From: Azonexus sp. R2A61
Lineage (GTDB): Bacteria > Pseudomonadota > Gammaproteobacteria > Burkholderiales > Rhodocyclaceae
NCBI RefSeq assembly: GCF_021401135.1
Contig: NZ_JACBFO010000001.1
Coordinates: forward strand, 186,001-250,000
DNA length: 64,000 bases
Direction: 5' to 3'
Shown here: positions 37,434 to 47,053 of the stretch, one piece after another
Numbering within the stretch: position 1 is the stretch's first letter
Layout of the letters: every line of letters begins with the position of its first letter
Notes under the pieces: generated by a model
Seen by the model: only the letters and a program-made list of their open reading frames with translations
Database searches by the model: none
What the model was told of the DNA's origin: nothing
Translations under genes and position numbers: made by a program

Positions 37434-38418
37434 ACACGGCGGAAAACTGCGCGCGGCCGCGGCACATTACAGCATTCCGGTCGCCGACTGGCTCGATCTG
37501 TCCACCGGCATCAACCCGCAAGGCTGGCCGGTACCGCCCCTGCCGCCGGAAGCCTGGCAACGTCTGCCGGAAAACGACGATGGTCTGGAGGCAGCGGCAG
37601 CGGACTACTATGGCAATCCGGATGGCCTGCCGACCGCCGGCTCGCAGGCCGCGCTGCATTGCCTGCCGAGCCTGCTGCCGCGTGCCGCCGTCGCCTGCAT
37701 CGCGCCGCTCTACGCCGAACATCCGCAGGCCTGGCAGCAGGCCGGCCACAAGGTGCGTTTCCTGCAGAACGCGACGCTGCCCCGCGCGCTGACCGCAACC
37801 ACGCCCTACGTGCTGCTGTGCAATCCGAACAACCCGACCGCCGACCGCCATCCGCGCGAACTTGCGGTCGACGCCGCCGCCCAGCTGAAAAAGCGCGGCG
37901 GCTGGCTGATCGTCGACGAGGCCTTCATCGACCCGACACCGGAAGACAGCCTGACGCCGCTGGCCGGCACGGCCGATGCGCCGAACCTGATCGTGCTGCG
38001 CTCGCTCGGCAAATTCTTCGGTCTGGCCGGCGCCCGCGTCGGCTTCCTGTTCGGCGCTGCCGACCTGCGCCAGCGGCTAGCCGAAGCGCTCGGCCCCTGG
38101 AGCGTCTCCGGTCCGGCGCGCGCCGCCGCCCGGCTGGCGCTGGCCGACCGGACCTGGCAGGCCGCCGCCCGCCAGCGGCTGAGCGCCGACAGCGAGCGCC
38201 TGCGCACGACGCTCGCCCGGCTCGGCGAGGTCAAGGCGACGCCGCTGTTCGCCACGCTGAATTCGCCGCATGCGAGCGGGCTGCACGAACATCTGGCCAG
38301 ACAGGGCATCCTGACCCGCCGCTTCGACCAGCAACCGTTGCTGCGTTTCGGCCTGCCCGGCGACGCTGCCGGCTGGCAGCGCCTGGACGGCGCACTTGCC
38401 ACCTGGAGACCCGAATGA
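37426..38418 (+). CDS. cobD: Threonine-phosphate decarboxylase
   Basis: The 330-residue PLP enzyme makes aminopropanol phosphate, which CbiB uses. It starts with LEHGGKL, has NPNNPTADR near 137, and the PLP lysine in [16 protein letters not shown] near 193. It is often fused or adjacent to cbiB; here it overlaps both cbiB (8 bp) and btuF (ATGA). Length and motifs fit Salmonella CobD (CobC in Pseudomonas naming). Confidence 0.88.
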   Translation: MLEHGGKLRAAAAHYSIPVADWLDLSTGINPQGWPVPPLPPEAWQRLPENDDGLEAAAADYYGNPDGLPTAGSQAALHCLPSLLPRAAVACIAPLYAEHPQAWQQAGHKVRFLQNATLPRALTATTPYVLLCNPNNPTADRHPRELAVDAAAQLKKRGGWLIVDEAFIDPTPEDSLTPLAGTADAPNLIVLRSLGKFFGLAGARVGFLFGAADLRQRLAEALGPWSVSGPARAAARLALADRTWQAAARQRLSADSERLRTTLARLGEVKATPLFATLNSPHASGLHEHLARQGILTRRFDQQPLLRFGLPGDAAGWQRLDGALATWRPE

Positions 38419-39317
38419 GCATTCCCCGCCTGAAAATTCCCCTGTTCACCGCGTTGACCGCAGCCATCGCGATCGCCAGCGCGCACGCCGAACTGCTGAT
38501 CAAGGACGATACCGGCCGCGAGATCCGCCTGAAAAAACCGGCCGAACGCATCGTCGCCCTCGCCCCGCACATCGCCGAAACGCTGTTCGCGGCCGGTGCC
38601 GGCGACCGACTGGTCGGTGCGGTCGAATACAGCGACTACCCGGCGGCGGCGAAGAAAGTTCCCCGCGTCGGCGGTTATTCGCGCATCGACCTGGAGGCCG
38701 TCGTCGCCCTCAAGCCCGACCTGGTGATCGCCTGGGAAAGCGGCAACAACATGGCCCAGGCCGACAAGCTGCGGGCGCTCGGACTCAATGTCTACATCAG
38801 CCAGCCGAACACCATCGGCGACATCGCCACGCAACTCGAACGTTACGGTCGACTGGCCGGCAGCGAAAAAATCGCCGATGCCGCCGCCGGCCGATTCCGC
38901 GAACGTCTGGAAAAAATCCGCCGCGACAATGCCGGCAAATCGCCGGTACGCACCTTCTACCAGGTCTGGAAAGCCCCACTGGTCACCGTTGGCGGCCCGC
39001 AGATCATCAGCGACGCGATCCGCCTGTGCGGCGGCGACAACGTCTTCGGCCACCTCACCCAGATGGCGCCGCGGGTCAGCATCGAAGCAGTGGTCGCCGC
39101 CGACCCGGAGGCCATCATCGCCACCGGCATGGGCGACGCCAAGCCGGAATGGCTGGACGACTGGCTGCGCTGGCCGCAGTTGCAGGCCGTCAAACGGCAC
39201 AACCTGTTCCACATCAACCCCGACATCATGCAACGGCACACGCCGCGCATCCTGGAGGGGACAGAACAACTCTGCGGCTACCTCGAAACCGTTCGCGGCC
39301 GACGCGCCAGACCATAA
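38415..39317 (+). CDS. btuF: Periplasmic cobalamin-binding protein
   Basis: The 300-residue protein has a signal peptide of about 25 residues ending SAHA, then a class III substrate-binding fold with RIVALAPHIAETLFAAGAG. It should deliver cobalamin or cobinamide to an inner-membrane ABC transporter. No btuC or btuD lies in this window, so the transporter must be elsewhere. It closes the bluB operon under the second cobalamin riboswitch; binding of another corrinoid or a siderophore is possible. Confidence 0.8.
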   Translation: MSIPRLKIPLFTALTAAIAIASAHAELLIKDDTGREIRLKKPAERIVALAPHIAETLFAAGAGDRLVGAVEYSDYPAAAKKVPRVGGYSRIDLEAVVALKPDLVIAWESGNNMAQADKLRALGLNVYISQPNTIGDIATQLERYGRLAGSEKIADAAAGRFRERLEKIRRDNAGKSPVRTFYQVWKAPLVTVGGPQIISDAIRLCGGDNVFGHLTQMAPRVSIEAVVAADPEAIIATGMGDAKPEWLDDWLRWPQLQAVKRHNLFHINPDIMQRHTPRILEGTEQLCGYLETVRGRRARP

Positions 39318-39377
39318 ACCCCAGAAACACCGGGGATTTTCGGCAAACCGCCCGGATACCTAGGTTTTTCCCGGTTG

Positions 39378-39425
39378 CGGCAACTACGCATTGCCATGGC
39401 ATAAGCCCTGGCCCTATAGTTGCCG
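39378..39425. repeat. Perfect 9-bp inverted repeat around a promoter
   Basis: CGGCAACTA (39378-39386) is repeated in reverse as TAGTTGCCG (39417-39425), separated by 30 bp. The left arm ends 4 bp before a predicted -35 and the right arm covers the -10 and transcription start. This placement suggests an operator at which a dimer or looped pair of dimers could block RNA polymerase. Confidence 0.5.
39391..39420 (+). promoter_or_regulatory. Promoter of the substrate-binding protein/GGDEF operon
   Basis: TTGCCA (39391-39396) and TATAGT (39415-39420) are separated by 18 bp. Transcription would begin close to 39427, which is the A of the start codon. The mRNA would then be leaderless or nearly so; no ribosome site is seen in front of the ATG. 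Confidence 0.55.
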
Positions 39426-39426
39426 A

Positions 39427-40332
39427 ATGGCCCGGTTTTTCCTCCGCTTTCTGCTGATCGCGCTCTGCTGCCTGCCCCCGACGCTCCGGGCCGGCACCAT
39501 TGCGCTCGTGCAAAGCGAGGACAACCCGGCCTACCGCGAATTCTCGCTGACGCTCGGCAAAGCCTTGCGCGGCACCAACTGGCGCGTCATCCAGATCGTC
39601 AATGCCGGCGAGCAACGGCCCGACCCCAGCGCCGACCTGATCGTCACCGCCGGCAGCGAAGCCTTGCGCGAAACCCTGCAGTACCGTCCCGCCCAAGCCC
39701 TGCTGGCGACCCTGCTGCCCCGGGCCGCTTACGAGGAAGCCCTGCAACGGGCCGCCCACCGCCCGCGCACGGTATCGGCCATTCATCTCGACCAGCCCTT
39801 CCCGCGGCAAGCTGCCTTCCTGCGCCTGCTGCTACCCGGACGCAACAACATCGGCCTGCTGGTCACCCAGCAGACACGCAGCCAGACGGGCAACTTGCGG
39901 CAGGCATTGAGCCAGCGCAACCTGCGCCTGGACTACGAGAACGTGGAGCAGAACGAAATGCTGCTGCCGGCGCTCGAAGCCCTGCTGCCGCGGGTTGACG
40001 CGCTGCTCGCCCTGCCCGACAGCCAGCTGTTTCGGCGCGAGAACATCAAACCCCTGCTGATCACTGCCTATCGTCACCAGAAACCGCTGGTTGCCTTTTC
40101 GGCCGCTTTCGTCAAATCGGGTGCCCTGGCTGCACTCTATGCAACCCCGGAGCAGATCGGCCGTCAAACGGCGGCCCAGATCCTGCTCAACGGGACCCGT
40201 CTGGCGTCCCCCAGCGGGCCGGAAGAATTCACGATCAGCATCAACTACAGCGTCGCCGATGCGCTCGGGCTGCGCATCCAGGACGAAACCGCCCTGTATC
40301 GCGCCCTGGCTGACGATGGAGAAGGAAAATGA
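39427..40332 (+). CDS. ABC-type substrate-binding protein, periplasmic
   Basis: The 301-residue protein has a signal peptide of about 21 residues (ending TLRA) and a periplasmic binding fold of the ABC_sub_bind kind; it ends with SINYSVADALGLRI, typical of that family's C-terminus. No permease or ATPase gene is adjacent. Instead it overlaps a membrane GGDEF/EAL protein by ATGA, so it may serve as a ligand sensor for that protein rather than for import. The ligand is unknown. Confidence 0.7.
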   Translation: MARFFLRFLLIALCCLPPTLRAGTIALVQSEDNPAYREFSLTLGKALRGTNWRVIQIVNAGEQRPDPSADLIVTAGSEALRETLQYRPAQALLATLLPRAAYEEALQRAAHRPRTVSAIHLDQPFPRQAAFLRLLLPGRNNIGLLVTQQTRSQTGNLRQALSQRNLRLDYENVEQNEMLLPALEALLPRVDALLALPDSQLFRRENIKPLLITAYRHQKPLVAFSAAFVKSGALAALYATPEQIGRQTAAQILLNGTRLASPSGPEEFTISINYSVADALGLRIQDETALYRALADDGEGK

Positions 40333-42416
40333 ATCGCCTGACACTGCGCCAGCGCCTGTTGCTGCTCACGCTGCTGCCCAGCGCCCTGATCGCGCTGATG
40401 CTGGTCATCTATTTCACGATGAGCGGCATCGGCACCCTGGAAACCGAGTTGCGGGCCAAGGCCCTGGCAACGGTACGCGCCCTGGCGCCGATCAGCGAAT
40501 ACGGCATCATCGCCGGCCAGACCGATACGCTGCATGGTCTGGTACAGGCCACCGTGCAGGAACCCGGCGTCAAGGCCGCGATGATCGTCAACACGCGCGG
40601 CCGAACGCTGGCCGTTTCCGGCCGCGTGTCGCTGTCCGCCGAACACATGCGCGAGAATCTGGCCAGCCCGGCACTGGTCGTCGAAACCGACGGCTGGATG
40701 GCCTACGGCGCCCCCGTCATGCGCTCCCAGAACGAAATCGATCCCTTGTTCGATATCGGCATCCAGCGCACCGAGGAACAGGAATCGGTCGGACGGGTTT
40801 TCGTCGAATTCGACAAGGAGGAACTGCTACAGCGCCAGAAGCAGTTGCTGGTCCGCGGCGGCATCGTGGTACTGGTCGGTCTGGCCCTGATGGCGCTGCT
40901 CGCCGTCGCGCTGGCCGACAGCCTGGCGCTCCCGCTGCAACGCCTGGCGACGGCAGTGCGCCAGATGTCGGCCGGTCATTTCGACACGCGGGTCCACGCC
41001 GGATCGAGCGGCGAACTGCGCGTACTCGAAGACGGTTTCAATGAAATGGCGGAACACATCGAGGAGGTGCATCGGTCGATGCAGTCACGGATCGAGGAAG
41101 CGACCGCCCAACTGGTCTTCCAGGCCCGGCACGATGCGCTGACCGGCCTGATCAACCGCCGCGAATTCGAATTCCGCCTGGAGCGTGCCCTGGAAAACCT
41201 GCATGCAGGCGGCGAGGAATTCTGCGTGCTGTTCATCGATCTCGACCGTTTCAAACCGGTGAACGACGCTTGCGGCCACCTCGCCGGCGACGAACTGCTG
41301 CGCCAGATCGCCCTGCTGTTCCAGGGACGTCTGCGCACCGAAGACACGCTGGGACGCCTCGGCGGCGACGAATTCGGCGTCATCCTGCAGAACTGCGCCG
41401 TCGAACGTGCCCAACAAGTTGCCAGCGATTTGTGTGCGCTGGCGGCCGAATACCGTTTCGTCTGGCAGGACAAGATTTTTGCGATCGGCGCCAGCATCGG
41501 GCTGACCCCGGTTTCCCGCTACGTACGCGACATCCAGAGCATCCTCGGGGTCAGCGACAGCGCCTGCCAACAAGCCAAGGAAGGCGGCCGCAACCAGGTC
41601 TGCGAACTGCGCCCGGAAGTGCCGGCAGAACGTCGACGCGAGCGCGGCAGTTGGACGGGCCGCCTGGCCAGTGCGCTGAACGACGGGCGATTGCTGGTCG
41701 AAGCCTTGCCGCTGCGCGCCCTCCAGGCCAAGCAGCCGGAACGCCATTTTGCCGAACTGAGTGCCCGGCTCAACGAACCGGGCCAGCCGCCGATCGCCCT
41801 CAGTGCCCTGATCGACGCCGCCGAGCGCTACGACATGGCCGAGGCTTTCGACCGGCATTTCCTGGAAACCGCTTTTGCGGCGCTACGTCGGGCCACCCAA
41901 CAGCAGCGCCAAATGACCTGCCTGATTCCCTTGTCCCGCAATGCAGTGCATGGCAGGACCGCCGACTTCATCGCCAGCCGCCTCGCCCAGGAAACGCTGC
42001 CTGGCGACGGGCTGTGGCTGATGTTCCCGGAAGAACTGGGCACCCACCAGGCCAGTCAGTTGATCGAGTTCTCGCGCAAGGTCAGACAGCTGGGTTGCCA
42101 GATCGGCCTGAGCGACTTCGGCGGCGGACTTTCGTCCTTCAACCAGTTGCGCAACATCGAACCGCATTTCGTCAAACTGAGCCAGAGCCTGACCCGCGAT
42201 CTTGCCGACAGCAGGACGTCGACCGCACTACTGCGCGCCATCCTGGAAATCACCGCCGAGCAGGATATCTGCTCGATTGCCGAAGATGTGGACGAGCCTG
42301 CGCAACTGCTGGCCCTGCAACAGATCGGCATCGGTTATGCACTGGGCCAGGCCGTCGCCCCGCGCGAACCCTTCGACGCCTGGCTGGAAGGCGCCGTGAT
42401 GCGCGGCAAGGCCTGA
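40329..42416 (+). CDS. Membrane diguanylate cyclase with HAMP and degenerate EAL domain
   Basis: The 695-residue protein has two membrane helices (about 13-35 and 177-197) bounding a periplasmic sensor, a HAMP region near 200-255, a GGDEF domain with intact GGDEF at 345-349, and a C-terminal EAL-like domain. The EAL domain lacks the EAL motif, and the usual DDFGTG appears as SDFGGG, so it probably binds rather than cleaves c-di-GMP, as in LapD. The periplasmic part may read the upstream substrate-binding protein. It ends 12 bp from the convergent TonB receptor. Confidence 0.8.
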   Translation: MNRLTLRQRLLLLTLLPSALIALMLVIYFTMSGIGTLETELRAKALATVRALAPISEYGIIAGQTDTLHGLVQATVQEPGVKAAMIVNTRGRTLAVSGRVSLSAEHMRENLASPALVVETDGWMAYGAPVMRSQNEIDPLFDIGIQRTEEQESVGRVFVEFDKEELLQRQKQLLVRGGIVVLVGLALMALLAVALADSLALPLQRLATAVRQMSAGHFDTRVHAGSSGELRVLEDGFNEMAEHIEEVHRSMQSRIEEATAQLVFQARHDALTGLINRREFEFRLERALENLHAGGEEFCVLFIDLDRFKPVNDACGHLAGDELLRQIALLFQGRLRTEDTLGRLGGDEFGVILQNCAVERAQQVASDLCALAAEYRFVWQDKIFAIGASIGLTPVSRYVRDIQSILGVSDSACQQAKEGGRNQVCELRPEVPAERRRERGSWTGRLASALNDGRLLVEALPLRALQAKQPERHFAELSARLNEPGQPPIALSALIDAAERYDMAEAFDRHFLETAFAALRRATQQQRQMTCLIPLSRNAVHGRTADFIASRLAQETLPGDGLWLMFPEELGTHQASQLIEFSRKVRQLGCQIGLSDFGGGLSSFNQLRNIEPHFVKLSQSLTRDLADSRTSTALLRAILEITAEQDICSIAEDVDEPAQLLALQQIGIGYALGQAVAPREPFDAWLEGAVMRGKA

Positions 42417-42428
42417 AACTCGGCGATC

Positions 42429-44468
42429 TCAGATATCGAAGCGCAGGGCCAGCCAGGTACGGCGCTCGACCACGCGGTCATGCGGCTGACCGTAAGCCTT
42501 GTACTCGGCGTGATCCCCGTTGATCGATTGCGATACGCAGGACAATTCTCCCCGCTGTCCGCCCGGCAATCTGAAAGGGTAAGCAAGACGCACGTCGTAA
42601 CGGTGATAAGCGCGGCTGGCGGTATTGATTGACCATTTCGACGCAGTCTGCCAGTAACCGGCAAGCGAGAACTCCAGGTTGAATGGCAGTTTCTGCATCA
42701 GGAACAGCGACGTCGAGCGCTTGGGCGCAGCCTGCATCGCCAGATCATGCACCCCCTGGTAAACAGGATAGAGATCCTGACGATCGTTCCACAGCGAACT
42801 CACCCTGTTGGCCAGCGCTTCCTCGGTATATTGCGCCTGCGTGTTGATGAAGGTCTGATTGAAGATCAGTCGCGTCGCCTGCCAGGGCTGCCATTTGAAC
42901 TGATACTCCAGTCCTTTCATTTCAATGTTCTGAACCGGATACATGCCGTTCGGGACCAGGTTGCTTTGATCGTCCCGATCAATTTCCAGCAGTCGGCCAC
43001 TGATCTTTTCGTGAAACACCCGAACATCAAGGCTCATGCGCAAATCCCGCCAGTCGCCAAGATAACCGAGCTCAAGCGTGTCCATGCGCTCTGACGGCAT
43101 GTTCGGATTGCCGGCGAACTGGTACTTCGCCCCATCCCACCACTCACCGCGATAATCGATGATGCTGCCGGTCCGGTAGGCACGCGACGCGCCGAAGCGC
43201 ACGGTATTGCGTTCGTTCAGATGGTAGGCAGCACTGAGTCTGGGAGACAGGTTGCTGCCAGCCAGGGAGTCGTACTCGCCCGCCAGACCGAAATTGAAGG
43301 TCGTATAAGCCAGGGGTTTCCATTCGAGATTGACGAAGCTGCGACTGATGTTCCGCCCCACCCACCCCTGTCCGGCCAGAATAGTCTCCCCTTTGGCCTG
43401 GTCCCGGCGCCAGCTTCCCCCCCAGGCAAGACGACTGAACTGCGTCAGGGAAAAAACGTGCTGGAACTCGACCTCATGACGCTGACCTGTCGTTCCCCAA
43501 GGGTTGTAGCGATAGGTCATGCCATCCTTGGTCTTGTCGAAGCCTTCGTCACCTTCGTCCTGCGTGTAGGCATAACGCAGGCTGAATTCTCCGCCGCCAC
43601 TCAAGGAACGTAGCCAGCGAAACTGGGCATACATGGAAGTCTGCTCGAAGGCCCGTACGGGATTGTTCGGGTTCGATATCCACTGGCCAGCAGTGAAGCT
43701 CAACCGCCCACGCTGGTTGCTTGCATCGACCCGGCCTAGACTGATCTGCAGCGAGTCGATATTGCTCAGCGCCAGATCGCCCCGGAAATCAACCAGCTGT
43801 TTGCCGTAGGAATCCACCCAGTCCCAGTGATTGCTGAGACCATCGTCATTCTGGTGCTGGTAAGTCAGCCTGAAATCGCCGGCCTCGCCGAGTCGACCGC
43901 CGACCCGCAGGCTGTGGTCGCGGACATTCTGATTGCCGTGACGAACGCCGACCGAAACCCCGCGGGTCAGCGACGGGTCCGTGGTCACGATGTTGACCAC
44001 CCCCAGGAAGGCATTGGAACCATAGGAAACGGCATTCGTGCCGCGCACCACCTCGATCCGTTCGATGTCTTCCAGCGCAACCGGTATCAGCGCCCAATTG
44101 ACGCCGCCGCGAAATGCCGGCGAATACATCGAGCGCCCGTCAACCAGCACCTGCAGGCGCGGCGAGAATTCTTCGTCGGTCAGGCCGTGGTAGACCACCC
44201 GCCCGGTTTCCGTGGTGTTCGGATAGGTCTGGAAGCCGGGCACCAGACGCAGGATGTCGTTGAGATCGCGAATCGGCATCGCACGCAGCGTTTCGCGATC
44301 AATCACGGTTACCGACGTCGGCGCATCGGCCAGACGCTGCGGGAGACGGCTGACCGTCGCCACCACCGGCAATTCGTTGAAGAAGATGTCCTCGTCCGCC
44401 GCCTGCGCCCCCTGGCTCAGTACGACAGCACCCAACAGGCTGGGGAAGATGGGGAGACGGCGCTGCAT
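42429..44468 (-). CDS. TonB-dependent outer-membrane receptor
   Basis: The 679-residue protein has a signal peptide of about 23 residues, a TonB-box-like ELPVVATVS, a plug domain (DAPTSVTVIDRETLRAMP) and a long beta-barrel region. It lies downstream of the PilZ-type gene on the same strand. The ligand is unknown. It is close to cobalamin genes but has no cobalamin riboswitch, so BtuB is not supported. The C-terminus reads LRFDI rather than ending in the usual aromatic residue. Confidence 0.8.
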   Translation of the reverse strand: MQRRLPIFPSLLGAVVLSQGAQAADEDIFFNELPVVATVSRLPQRLADAPTSVTVIDRETLRAMPIRDLNDILRLVPGFQTYPNTTETGRVVYHGLTDEEFSPRLQVLVDGRSMYSPAFRGGVNWALIPVALEDIERIEVVRGTNAVSYGSNAFLGVVNIVTTDPSLTRGVSVGVRHGNQNVRDHSLRVGGRLGEAGDFRLTYQHQNDDGLSNHWDWVDSYGKQLVDFRGDLALSNIDSLQISLGRVDASNQRGRLSFTAGQWISNPNNPVRAFEQTSMYAQFRWLRSLSGGGEFSLRYAYTQDEGDEGFDKTKDGMTYRYNPWGTTGQRHEVEFQHVFSLTQFSRLAWGGSWRRDQAKGETILAGQGWVGRNISRSFVNLEWKPLAYTTFNFGLAGEYDSLAGSNLSPRLSAAYHLNERNTVRFGASRAYRTGSIIDYRGEWWDGAKYQFAGNPNMPSERMDTLELGYLGDWRDLRMSLDVRVFHEKISGRLLEIDRDDQSNLVPNGMYPVQNIEMKGLEYQFKWQPWQATRLIFNQTFINTQAQYTEEALANRVSSLWNDRQDLYPVYQGVHDLAMQAAPKRSTSLFLMQKLPFNLEFSLAGYWQTASKWSINTASRAYHRYDVRLAYPFRLPGGQRGELSCVSQSINGDHAEYKAYGQPHDRVVERRTWLALRFDI

Positions 44469-44485
44469 GCTTTCCTTGTCGGTGA

Positions 44486-45082
44486 TCAACCGGTCTCGAG
44501 CAGTTTGCCGGGCATTGCCAGGGCCAGTTTCCAGGCGCCGGCAAAGCATTCGGACTGCTGGCCGATTATCGCATCATGACGTTCGGTTGCAACTAGGCAA
44601 AGTGCCAGTCCGGCCTGCTCCACCGCAGTCACGCCGCCCAGGTCGATTTCGTCGACGCCGACCCGGGTCAACGCATACATGAAGTCGTTGCACAGCGCCC
44701 CGTTCAGCCCGCCGGCAATACGCATGACCTTGCGCCCGGCCAGTTCGTGCACCGACAGCACGGATGCCCGCCCAGCGGCCAGCGCATCGGCAATCGCGTC
44801 CTCGATCAGCACCTGATTGATCAGGCCAGCTTGAAAGCGCGTTCCGTAAAGGTCGCCGACCCGGCTAACCACGGTGACCGGCATGTCGATCAGGGGCGCG
44901 CCGAACAGCGAAAACTCGCAACCGACACTGCGGCCGATCTCGAGTTTCAATTCCGTACGCAGCATCATGCCGGACATCGACAGATTCTCGATCCAGGCCT
45001 TGCCGCCCGCCCCCGAATAACCGATCTTGGCTTCCGGCGGCGTGCCGAACCGGATCCGCTGATGCTTTCGCTGTTCCTGCAT
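44486..45082 (-). CDS. PilZ-domain protein with STAS-like C-terminus
   Basis: The 198-residue protein begins with a PilZ domain: RKHQRIRF at residues 5-12 and NLSMSGM near residue 33 form the c-di-GMP binding motifs RxxxR and (D/N)xSxxG. The C-terminal half, with [19 protein letters not shown], resembles a STAS domain such as those of anti-sigma-factor antagonists. The pairing is inferred by eye. It lies 17 bp before the TonB receptor and is probably co-transcribed with it, tying that receptor to c-di-GMP signalling. Confidence 0.7.
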   Translation of the reverse strand: MQEQRKHQRIRFGTPPEAKIGYSGAGGKAWIENLSMSGMMLRTELKLEIGRSVGCEFSLFGAPLIDMPVTVVSRVGDLYGTRFQAGLINQVLIEDAIADALAAGRASVLSVHELAGRKVMRIAGGLNGALCNDFMYALTRVGVDEIDLGGVTAVEQAGLALCLVATERHDAIIGQQSECFAGAWKLALAMPGKLLETG

Positions 45083-45156
45083 GGACTGTACCCAGAGCTT
45101 TGTTTTACGGTGTTCCGGGATAGTACCAAAGCGGCGAGTCCCCCGTCGCTGCGCAA

Positions 45157-45185
45157 TTGACTTTCGACATGCCGCCGGGTATCGT
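45157..45185 (+). promoter_or_regulatory. Promoter of metX
   Basis: TTGACT (45157-45162) and TATCGT (45180-45185) are separated by 17 bp. The start would lie near 45192, just before the predicted SAM-II aptamer. Confidence 0.6.
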
Positions 45186-45204
45186 CGTCAGCCTGTCGCA
45201 CGAA

Positions 45205-45263
45205 GCGGCGGCGCCGATTTGAACTCAGATTGCGGGCGCCTACCAAATACAGCTAAAACGGGG
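45205..45263 (+). promoter_or_regulatory. SAM-II-type riboswitch upstream of metX
   Basis: GGCGCC (45210-45215) pairs with GGCGCC (45235-45240) to form P1. The loop starts GATTTGAAC and contains AGATTGC, and the 3' segment reads AAATACAGCTAAAACGGGG. These match, position for position, the SAM-II core of GAUUUAA, AUUGC and AAAUGUAGCUAAAAAGGG as I recall it from the crystallised RNA. SAM-II senses S-adenosylmethionine and is best known before metX/metA in alphaproteobacteria. A terminator follows 5 bp later. Confidence 0.78.
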
Positions 45264-45267
45264 ACCA

Positions 45268-45299
45268 CCCAGTTCGCGTTTCGGCCAACTGGGTTTTTT
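45268..45299 (+). terminator. Rho-independent terminator between SAM-II aptamer and metX
   Basis: CCCAGTT (45268-45274) pairs with AACTGGG (45287-45293), followed by TTTTTT. It ends 15 bp before the metX start codon and so must be conditional: it is the likely expression platform of the SAM-II element. Confidence 0.85.
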
Positions 45300-45314
45300 G
45301 TTTCTGGGAGCACC

Positions 45315-46445
45315 ATGTCCGGCTCGTCCGTCGGCGTCGTCGAAGCACAACGCATACACTTCAGCGAACCGCTGCATCTGCGCAGCGGCGGCGTGTTGCC
45401 GGCCTATGATCTGGCCGTCGAAACCTACGGCACGCTGAATGCTGCCAAATCCAACGCGATCCTGGTCTGCCACGCACTGTCCGGCCATCACCATGTCGCC
45501 GGCCATTACGCCGACCAGCCGGAAAACCTGGGCTGGTGGGACAACATCATTGGTCCCGGTCGACCGCTCGATACCGATCGATTCTTCATTGTCGGCTTGA
45601 ACAATCCCGGCGGCTGCCACGGTTCCACCGGCCCGTCGTCGATCAACCCGGCAACCGGCAAACCCTGGGGCGCCGATTTCCCGATCGTTGCGGTCAGCGA
45701 CTGGGTGGAAGCCCAGGCCAGGCTGGCCGATCATTTCGGCATCGATGCCTGGGCGGCGGTCGTCGGCGGCAGCCTGGGCGGCATGCAGGCGCTGCGCTGG
45801 GCGATTTCCCATCCGCAACGCATCCGTAACGCCCTGATCATCGCCTCGGCCCCCAAGCTGACCGCGCAGAACATCGCCTTCAACGATGTTGCCCGCCAGG
45901 CCATCCTGACCGATCCGGATTTTCATGGTGGCCATTACTACGAACACGGCACGCGGCCAGTGCGCGGTCTGAGGCTGGCCCGCATGCTCGGCCACATCAC
46001 CTATCTGTCGGACGACCAGATGGGCGAGAAATTCGGCCGCGAACTGCGCCACGGCTCCTTCGCCTTCGATTACGACGTCGAGTTCGAGGTCGAGTCCTAC
46101 CTGCGCTACCAAGGCGACAAGTTTGCCGGCCATTTCGATGCCAACACCTACCTGCTGATGACCAAGGCGCTGGATTACTTCGACCCGGCACGCCTGGACG
46201 ACGGTGATCTGGTGCGAACGATGGCACGCAGCAGCCCGCAAACAAACTTCTTCGTTGCTTCGTTCACCACCGACTGGCGCTTCTCGCCCGCCCGTTCGCG
46301 GGAAATCGTCGCCGCCTTGCTGGCCAACGGCCGCCGGGTCTCGTACGCCGAAATCGACCTGAATTTCGGCCACGATTCCTTCCTGATGGCCGACCCGCAT
46401 TACCACGGCCTGGTCGACGCATTTCTGGGGAACATCCGCCTATGA
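45315..46445 (+). CDS. metX: Homoserine O-acyltransferase
   Basis: The 376-residue alpha/beta hydrolase acylates homoserine, the entry step to methionine. The nucleophile is Ser153 in VGGSLGGMQ; the conserved DWRFSP and GHDSFL segments carry the aspartate and histidine of the triad. GGGAG lies 8 bp before the ATG at 45315. The gene overlaps metW by ATGA. Whether acetyl- or succinyl-CoA is used cannot be decided from motif reading; many beta- and gammaproteobacterial MetX proteins with MetW use succinyl-CoA. Confidence 0.9.
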   Translation: MSGSSVGVVEAQRIHFSEPLHLRSGGVLPAYDLAVETYGTLNAAKSNAILVCHALSGHHHVAGHYADQPENLGWWDNIIGPGRPLDTDRFFIVGLNNPGGCHGSTGPSSINPATGKPWGADFPIVAVSDWVEAQARLADHFGIDAWAAVVGGSLGGMQALRWAISHPQRIRNALIIASAPKLTAQNIAFNDVARQAILTDPDFHGGHYYEHGTRPVRGLRLARMLGHITYLSDDQMGEKFGRELRHGSFAFDYDVEFEVESYLRYQGDKFAGHFDANTYLLMTKALDYFDPARLDDGDLVRTMARSSPQTNFFVASFTTDWRFSPARSREIVAALLANGRRVSYAEIDLNFGHDSFLMADPHYHGLVDAFLGNIRL

Positions 46446-47053
46446 CCAATGCTCAGGGACGTCCCGATTTCGCCGTCATCGCCGGCTGGGTGGCGCCCGG
46501 CCATCGCGTGCTCGATCTGGGCTGCGGTGACGGCAGCCTGCTGCGCCAACTGATCGACGCACGCAACGTGCAGGGTTGGGGGGTCGAAATTGAACCGGCC
46601 AACGTGCTGGCCGCGATGCGCAACGGCATCAACGTGATCCAGAGCAACCTCGAAGACGGCCTGCGCGATTTTGCCGACGACGCCTTCGACCACGTCGTGC
46701 TGTCGCGCACGCTGCAAACCGTGCGCCATACCGAAGGTATCCTCAACGAAATGCTGCGGGTCGGGCGCGAAGCCGTCGTTTCCTTCCCGAATTTCGCTTA
46801 CTGGAAAAACCTGCGTTCGGTGCTCGACGGTCGCATGCCGGTCTCCGAAGACCTGCCTTACCAGTGGTACGACTCGCCGAACGTTCGCTTCTTCACGCTG
46901 CTTGATTTCGAGGCGCTGTGCGCGCAGATGGGTCTGACCGTGGTCGAACGACGAGTGCTCGACGAAGCCGGCGAGAGCATTGCGGTCGACGCTGCCCACG
47001 ACCTGAATTTCCTCGGCAGCCTCGCCGTCTACCGTCTGACCCGCGCCCGCTGA
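46442..47053 (+). CDS. metW: Methionine biosynthesis protein MetW
   Basis: The 203-residue methyltransferase-fold protein has [15 protein letters not shown] near residue 23 and the MetW-typical [12 protein letters not shown] near residue 140. MetW is known to work with MetX in proteobacteria, probably as an activating partner. It overlaps metX by ATGA and shares one base with the ampG start. It is under the same SAM-II control. Confidence 0.9.
   Translation: MTNAQGRPDFAVIAGWVAPGHRVLDLGCGDGSLLRQLIDARNVQGWGVEIEPANVLAAMRNGINVIQSNLEDGLRDFADDAFDHVVLSRTLQTVRHTEGILNEMLRVGREAVVSFPNFAYWKNLRSVLDGRMPVSEDLPYQWYDSPNVRFFTLLDFEALCAQMGLTVVERRVLDEAGESIAVDAAHDLNFLGSLAVYRLTRAR

Noticed and set aside
42429-44468. 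TonB receptor as the cobalamin receptor BtuB
   Set aside because: It has no cobalamin riboswitch, is grouped with a PilZ gene, and shows no BtuB-specific motif I can recognise.
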